From Mariprofundaceae bacterium (GTDB lineage: Bacteria; Pseudomonadota; Zetaproteobacteria; Mariprofundales; Mariprofundaceae), in assembly GCA_026994965.1 (NCBI GenBank), contig JALWPO010000331.1:1-38389 (forward strand): a stretch of 38,389 nucleotides of DNA, in the 5' to 3' direction. Below, in pieces: positions 34,333 through 38,389 of this stretch. A program made the translations under genes and the position numbers. The notes beneath the pieces are model-generated. The model searched no databases and was not told where the DNA came from. It saw nothing but the letters and a program-made list of their open reading frames with translations. Numbering within the stretch: the first letter of the stretch is position 1; every line of letters begins with the position of its first letter.

Positions 34333-34806
34333 CTACCTCTTGAAGTCTCCCGACTTACCACCCGCCTTTTCTTCAAGTTGAATGTTAGTCAAACACATGC
34401 CTTTATCCACAGCTTTGCACATATCATAGATGGTGAGAAGCGCTGCACTAACGGCAGTTAAAGCTTCCATTTCCACGCCTGTTTTACCTTTGCATTTGAC
34501 TGATACTTCAACTTTTAAGCCACAGGTTTCCCTCAATTCTGAAAAGGACACATCAATACCCGACAGCATCAAAGGATGGCACATGGGAATCAAATCAGGT
34601 GTTTTTTTCGCGCCTATAATCGCTGCCACATCGGCAATAGCGAGCACATCACCTTTTTTAAGTTTACCTTGTTGGATATGCTGCAACGTGTTTTCTAGCA
34701 TATGAATTTCACCGCTAGCCATGGCAATACGCGTGGTGATTTCCTTGTCCGACACATCCACCATGCGCCCACACCCTGCTTGATTGAAATGGGTTAACTC
34801 ACTCAT
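34333..34806 (-). CDS. moaC: Cyclic pyranopterin monophosphate synthase
   Basis: This 157-residue enzyme works after MoaA to close the cyclic phosphate of the cofactor precursor. Motifs present are [60 protein letters not shown] and the ending [14 protein letters not shown] lies 9 bases before the ATG. The leader between modC and moaC holds a palindromic repeat. Confidence 0.96.
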   Translation of the reverse strand: MSELTHFNQAGCGRMVDVSDKEITTRIAMASGEIHMLENTLQHIQQGKLKKGDVLAIADVAAIIGAKKTPDLIPMCHPLMLSGIDVSFSELRETCGLKVEVSVKCKGKTGVEMEALTAVSAALLTIYDMCKAVDKGMCLTNIQLEEKAGGKSGDFKR

Positions 34807-34820
34807 ACTTATTCACTCCT

Positions 34821-34881
34821 AACCACGGATAAACACCGATAAACGCGGATATCACCTATGTTCATCTGCGTGCATCTGTGG
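34821..34881. repeat. ACCACGGATAAACACCGAT-type palindromic repeat
   Basis: AACCACGGATAAACACCGAT on the left is imperfectly complementary to TTCATCTGCGTGCATCTGTG on the right. The right arm runs into the 3' end of modC and encodes its last residues. A partial relative (AACCACGGATAG, then ACGCGGAA) lies at 19627-19664. Confidence 0.65.
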
Positions 34882-35527
34882 CGAACACTTTTGTGCTTGC
34901 GACGCTATTCATCAACTTTCCTTCACGCATACGCCAATGCTGCTGCGCCAATACTTTGGCATCCTCTGCATCATGGCTGACCATCAATACAGGAATATCC
35001 AAAGTTTGTTGTAAATCCTTTAATGCTTGCCGCAACCGCAATCGAATATCTGGGGCTTGGGCTGAAAAGGGCTCATCCAACAACAATAATGAAGGTTTGA
35101 TATACAATGCTCTAGCCAATGCTACCCGCTGCGCTTCACCTGTGGAAAGCATAGCTGGCTTGCGTTTAAGCAATGGACTGACTTCCAAAGCTTCACACAC
35201 TTGATTGAACCAAGCCGCATCACCATCCTTCACACCCAATGTGATATTGGCTTGTGCGTCCAACCACGGCAAAAGCACGGCATCACTCCACACAAAACCA
35301 ATGTTTCGCTGTTCAGTGGGCTTTACAAATCCAGCCGCACTATCCAGCCAAACATCACCAGCTATCTGCAATTGACCTTGGCAAGCTTCTAAACCTGCAA
35401 GACAACGCAACAAAGTGGTTTTGCCCGCGCCGTTCTCTCCTGAAATCACAATCACTTCATGGGCAAAATCAGCTTGTACGTCTAGGTTCAAACTGCCTAG
35501 CTTAGTTGTGATGCGAATATGATTCAT
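34862..35527 (-). CDS. modC: Molybdate ABC transporter ATP-binding protein, short form
   Basis: This 221-residue ATPase has Walker A GENGAGKTTLLR, signature LSTGEAQRVALARAL (Thr for the usual second Gly) and Walker B LLLLDEPFSA. Full-length ModC has about 350 residues with a C-terminal molybdate-binding TOBE/Mop domain; that domain is absent here, so the Mo-dependent self-inhibition seen in some ModC proteins should be missing. The last residues (FATDARR) are encoded by a repeat. Its ATG overlaps the modB stop as ATGA. Confidence 0.88.
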   Translation of the reverse strand: MNHIRITTKLGSLNLDVQADFAHEVIVISGENGAGKTTLLRCLAGLEACQGQLQIAGDVWLDSAAGFVKPTEQRNIGFVWSDAVLLPWLDAQANITLGVKDGDAAWFNQVCEALEVSPLLKRKPAMLSTGEAQRVALARALYIKPSLLLLDEPFSAQAPDIRLRLRQALKDLQQTLDIPVLMVSHDAEDAKVLAQQHWRMREGKLMNSVASTKVFATDARR

Positions 35528-36189
35528 GAGCCAGCCACCAAGGGTTTACGATTGATGCTATACACCACGGATAACATGACGAATGATACAGCCAACAATA
35601 TCAAAGCAAGTTGCGCGGCTTCTTGTTGCTGCTGCATTTCCACCAGTTCAAACAGAGCAATGCTTGCCACTTTGGTTTCACCTGGAATCGAACCACCCAC
35701 CATCAGCACCACACCAAACTCACCCATGGTATGCGCAAATGAAAGTGCTGCGGCAACCAGCACACCACCCTTGGATGCGGGCAGGATGATATGACGCAGC
35801 ATTGGTTTGATACTCATACCCCGTGTTTTACCAAGTTCTAACCATGATTTCGGCACAGCACGAAATGCTTGCTGCATGGGCTGCACGGCAAAGGGCAACG
35901 AATACAACACCGAAGCAATCACCATGCCTGAGAATGAAAATGCCAACGAACTATCAAATACAGAAGCCCAAGCTGAACCCAGCCAAGAATCAGGAGCTAT
36001 CATCAAGAGTACATAATAACCCAATACCGTAGGCGGCAAAACCAAAGGTAGTGCGACAATCACTTCCAATACCGTACGCCCTTTAAACGAGACAAATGCC
36101 AACACATACGCCAAAGGCAAAGCTATCAGCAATAAAAGTAGTGTAGTGGTGAGCGCGAGTTGTAAAGATATGATTAAAGCATCAAGCAT
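35524..36189 (-). CDS. modB: Molybdate ABC transporter permease
   Basis: This 221-residue inner-membrane protein has about five hydrophobic helices and family signatures LPLVLPPTVLGYYVL and the ATPase-coupling EAA-like loop (ELGKTRGMSIKPMLRHIILPAS), followed by SFAHTMGEFGVVLMVGG. It passes molybdate from ModA into the cytoplasm. It starts 5 bases after the modA stop, directly beyond a repeat doublet, and overlaps modC by 4 bases. Confidence 0.94.
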   Translation of the reverse strand: MLDALIISLQLALTTTLLLLLIALPLAYVLAFVSFKGRTVLEVIVALPLVLPPTVLGYYVLLMIAPDSWLGSAWASVFDSSLAFSFSGMVIASVLYSLPFAVQPMQQAFRAVPKSWLELGKTRGMSIKPMLRHIILPASKGGVLVAAALSFAHTMGEFGVVLMVGGSIPGETKVASIALFELVEMQQQQEAAQLALILLAVSFVMLSVVYSINRKPLVAGS

Positions 36190-36194
36190 AACTA

Positions 36195-36938
36195 TTACCT
36201 GTCATTCCCGCGAAGGCGGGAATCCAGTGATAAGGTAGTGTGGGATGTGGATTCCCGCCTTCGCGGGAATGACGCTGCTGGTAGTGGTGTATAAAAGTCT
36301 TTTGCTATGACTGTGTTTGATAGCAGAAAGACGGTGTACGGAATACGCGTTATGACAGCTTGCGCTGCTTGCACAGGCACAAACCCAGCATCCACCAAAC
36401 CTTGATTCACCATCATGGAAGCTTGCATGGCATTTTGCGCATACACAAGTTTAGGTGTGAGCTTTTCCCATAAACCAGCTTGCGCTAATACTTGCTTAGC
36501 AGCAGCACCAAAGGGTGCGGTTTGCGGATTGGCAATAGCGATTTTATGAATGTTAGGTTGCAGAAGCTCTTGCAAATCAGTGGTGAAACGATTACCAAAC
36601 TGAATCCCCAAATAACCATAACCCATAGCTTTGTTCGGATTATCCAAATCTATATGTTGTGAGCCTGCGGCAATGAATATATCAAACGGTGCACCTTGTT
36701 TGATTTGATTATATAAACGACCTGTAGAGCCTGATACCAAGCGCACAACATCATCATGCTTGGCTTCAAATTGCTTGCTGTATTGCATGGCTTGGGGATA
36801 AAAGCTGGATGCTACGGCGACTGTTAAAGTCTCGCTGGAAAAAGCAGGAAAACCACAGAGACACAGAGACACAAAGAACAGTATTGTTTTGATTTTTCTT
36901 TGTGCCTTGGTGTCTTGGTGGTGAATATTTACAGCCAA
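36195..36938 (-). CDS. modA: Molybdate-binding periplasmic protein with repeat-derived ends
   Basis: The protein has about 247 residues. The core (TLTVAVASSFYPQAMQYSKQF, then SGSTGRLYNQIKQGAPFDIFIAAG) is clearly ModA, which captures molybdate in the periplasm. The signal peptide (KAQRKIKTILFFVSLCLCGF) is encoded by an imperfect palindromic repeat. The end is odd too: after FYTPLPAA the frame enters a doublet of another repeat (SFPRRREST and SLDSRLRGNDR), replacing the final helix normally found in ModA. The start is TTG 36938 with GGCGG before it; TTG 36950 is the alternative. Function may be reduced. Confidence 0.82.
   Translation of the reverse strand: MAVNIHHQDTKAQRKIKTILFFVSLCLCGFPAFSSETLTVAVASSFYPQAMQYSKQFEAKHDDVVRLVSGSTGRLYNQIKQGAPFDIFIAAGSQHIDLDNPNKAMGYGYLGIQFGNRFTTDLQELLQPNIHKIAIANPQTAPFGAAAKQVLAQAGLWEKLTPKLVYAQNAMQASMMVNQGLVDAGFVPVQAAQAVITRIPYTVFLLSNTVIAKDFYTPLPAASFPRRRESTSHTTLSLDSRLRGNDR
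36201..36273. repeat. Palindromic repeat doublet at the 3' end of modA
   Basis: Two inverted copies of the 27-bp unit, at 36201-36227 and 36247-36273, are separated by 19 bases. Both lie inside the modA frame and encode its last 25 or so residues. Confidence 0.9.
36852..36922. repeat. ACCACAGAGACACAGAG-type palindromic repeat at the 5' end of modA
   Basis: The left arm 36852-36878 and right arm 36896-36922 are complementary at 22 of 27 positions around an 17-base AT-rich centre. On the - strand the whole element is read through in frame as most of the ModA signal peptide. Confidence 0.85.
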
Positions 36939-36939
36939 T

Positions 36940-37974
36940 TTAGCCGCCAATATGAATCATGGAGCGTTTATCGGCATCAGCAGCAAAGGCATACGTACCG
37001 ATTTCAGGTTTGATGAGTGCCGAGCGGAGGAACACCGCACAAATATCATCATCGCTACCACCACGGCGAATCACATCACGTAAGTTCATATGCTTATCCT
37101 CTGGCAAACATGAACGAAGACCCCCGTCTGCCGTTAAACGCAGACGATTACAGCCTTCACAAAACCTGTCCGACATGGGCATGATAAACCCAACTTCACC
37201 TTTGCCATGTTTGAGCGGCAAATATCGCGCTGCCGTGTTACCAGTTTGCATGGGAGATATATCCACTCGCGCTTGCACATCATCTTGCGCCAACACATCC
37301 GCAATCGAAATATAATGTTTACCCCAATCCAAACCCTGCTTCATGGGCATCAGCTCAATAAATCGAATCGTTGCGCCCATAGCCGAAGCAAAATCAATCA
37401 ACGCAGCGACCTCATCATTGTTGATACCTTTCATCAACACGGTATTCAGTTTGATAGGAAAAAGACCTGCATCTTTAGCTGCTTGAATACCATCCAACAC
37501 AGGCTGAATATCGCTACCTGTGAGCTTCTTAAAACGCAAAGGATTGAGCGTATCCAAGCTGATATTGATGCGATTTAAGCCTGCATCTTTGAATGCTTCT
37601 GCATACTTTGCCAAGTAAGCCGCATTACTGGTCATCGCCAAATCGGTGATGCCATCTATGGCTGATAATTGCGCGACCAAATCAGGCAAATCTTTACGCA
37701 CCAAAGGCTCACCACCTGTAATCCGCACCTTGTTCACACCCAAGGATACGGCAACCTTCACAATGCGCGCAATCTCTTCAAAGCTTAAAATATGGGAGCG
37801 TGGCTCAGCTTGATAGGCATCGGCAGATGGCCTGCAATAATCACAACGCATATTGCATCTATCGGTGACTGAAATGCGCAAATAATTGAGCTTGCGCCCA
37901 AAAGAATCATGCAATTCTTGGCGTTTATTCAACGCTTTGCTTTGCGGATAAAACTTAATGGGCTGGGCGTTCAT
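36940..37974 (-). CDS. moaA: GTP 3',8-cyclase (radical SAM)
   Basis: This 344-residue enzyme starts molybdopterin synthesis from GTP. It carries the N-terminal radical-SAM cluster motif CNMRCDYC, the RITGGEPLVRKDL segment, a second Fe-S site (FCEGCNRLRL, then RSCL) and a C-terminal Gly-Gly. The frame is open to 38040, but ATG 37974 overlaps the stop of the upstream reductase gene as ATGA and fits the family. modA follows directly. Confidence 0.96.
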   Translation of the reverse strand: MNAQPIKFYPQSKALNKRQELHDSFGRKLNYLRISVTDRCNMRCDYCRPSADAYQAEPRSHILSFEEIARIVKVAVSLGVNKVRITGGEPLVRKDLPDLVAQLSAIDGITDLAMTSNAAYLAKYAEAFKDAGLNRINISLDTLNPLRFKKLTGSDIQPVLDGIQAAKDAGLFPIKLNTVLMKGINNDEVAALIDFASAMGATIRFIELMPMKQGLDWGKHYISIADVLAQDDVQARVDISPMQTGNTAARYLPLKHGKGEVGFIMPMSDRFCEGCNRLRLTADGGLRSCLPEDKHMNLRDVIRRGGSDDDICAVFLRSALIKPEIGTYAFAADADKRSMIHIGG

Positions 37975-38389
37975 GAGCCAGACAATAGTCTTTTCATCTC
38001 CGGTATGCACGAGCCACATCCCGTACCTGCCATCGTACAACTTTTTAATTTTTCAATGGAATCTGAACCCGCCTCAATCGCAGCCTTAAGTTCAAGCTCT
38101 CCAACATTATTACAAGCACAAATCATCTTGCCCTTGGTATCATGTTTATCGATTGGCCCGCCTGGAGCGAGCAAATAAGGGCGCAATTCACCCACATCAC
38201 GACCTTCAAGCATGAGTTTACGAAGCCACTTCGCCTCATCCATATCACCGCCCACCCAACGCACGGCAACCAAGCGACCATCATTTAACCATGCCTTGCG
38301 ATAAATACCATGTTTGCGGTCAGCAAAGGTGAGCGTTTCAAACTGTTTACCCTGTTCCAACATTTGATCCAAACGTTTGTACTGTGCAT
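37971..38389 (-). CDS. Assimilatory nitrate reductase-type protein, C-terminal fragment
   Basis: The gene enters from the right edge; at least 139 residues are visible. The end is a BFD-like [2Fe-2S] domain (ICACNNVGELELKAAIEAG, then GTGCGSCIPEMKRLL). Before it is a segment (GRLVAVRWVGGDMDEAKWL, then YLLAPG) like that found just before the BFD domain in NasA-type assimilatory nitrate reductases. A nitrite reductase of the NirB type is the main alternative. The overlap with moaA and the position at the head of a molybdenum block favour a molybdoenzyme. Confidence 0.7.
   Translation of the reverse strand, partial: AQYKRLDQMLEQGKQFETLTFADRKHGIYRKAWLNDGRLVAVRWVGGDMDEAKWLRKLMLEGRDVGELRPYLLAPGGPIDKHDTKGKMICACNNVGELELKAAIEAGSDSIEKLKSCTMAGTGCGSCIPEMKRLLSGS

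Noticed and set aside
1-38389. CRISPR arrays, rRNA genes, insertion sequences, prophage genes or riboswitches
   Set aside because: I looked for regular direct repeats with spacers, transposase or phage genes and conserved RNA leaders and saw none; the repeats present are dispersed palindromes.

Overview
The window looks like a chromosomal segment of a Gram-negative proteobacterium of moderate-to-low GC. The signs are hemA-prfA-prmC in the proteobacterial order, two ubiquinone-pathway UbiH-type hydroxylases, an OxyR beside a periplasmic di-haem cytochrome c peroxidase, lipoprotein signal peptides and a sigma-32 type promoter before htpG. A marine or iron-oxidising lineage such as the Zetaproteobacteria would fit, but that is an impression from gene content and not a proven placement. 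Nothing points to a plasmid or prophage.

Layout. 1-1.6 kb (+): end of a dicarboxylate symporter gene, a Crp/Fnr regulator, a DUF2892 membrane protein and a rhodanese lipoprotein. 1.9-4.7 kb (-): a large channel with two voltage-sensor-like blocks, one pore and a long cytoplasmic RCK-like tail. 4.9-6.9 kb: oxyR divergent from a cytochrome c peroxidase. 7.0-8.1 kb (-): a HIT protein and a MurU-like nucleotidyltransferase. 8.2-10.5 kb (+): a malic enzyme/phosphotransacetylase fusion. 10.5-11.4 kb (-): an M23 peptidase. 11.6-15.2 kb (+): a degenerate JAMM-like protein, hemA, prfA, prmC. 15.3-17.4 kb (+): panB-panC-panD. 17.6-19.6 kb (+): htpG. 19.7-28.5 kb (-): a Met-rich lipoprotein, hflX, miaA, a Kef-type antiporter, a small membrane protein, mutL and two UbiH-like monooxygenases. 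28.6 kb (+): tRNA-Leu(CAA).

28.7-38.4 kb (-) is a molybdenum block. Read in the direction of transcription it is: the end of an assimilatory-type nitrate reductase, moaA, modA, modB, modC, moaC, a YefM antitoxin with a broken RelE toxin, VapB-VapC plus a 56-residue ORF, moaD, moaE, mobB, a GIY-YIG nuclease, mobA, moeA and mogA. Many of these genes are coupled by 4-base ATGA overlaps. Together they would import molybdate (ModABC), build molybdopterin (MoaA/C/D/E), insert Mo (MogA/MoeA), form the guanine-dinucleotide form of the cofactor (MobA/B) and feed a nitrate reductase.

The molybdenum block is unusual because it is invaded by toxin-antitoxin modules, a GIY-YIG nuclease and at least four families of palindromic repeats. 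Some repeats supply coding sequence at gene ends: the N-terminus of MoaE, both ends of ModA and the tail of ModC. The leading candidates for something undescribed are the double-voltage-sensor channel with an EF-hand-like loop before its pore, and the pairing of a single-domain GIY-YIG nuclease with paired palindromes.
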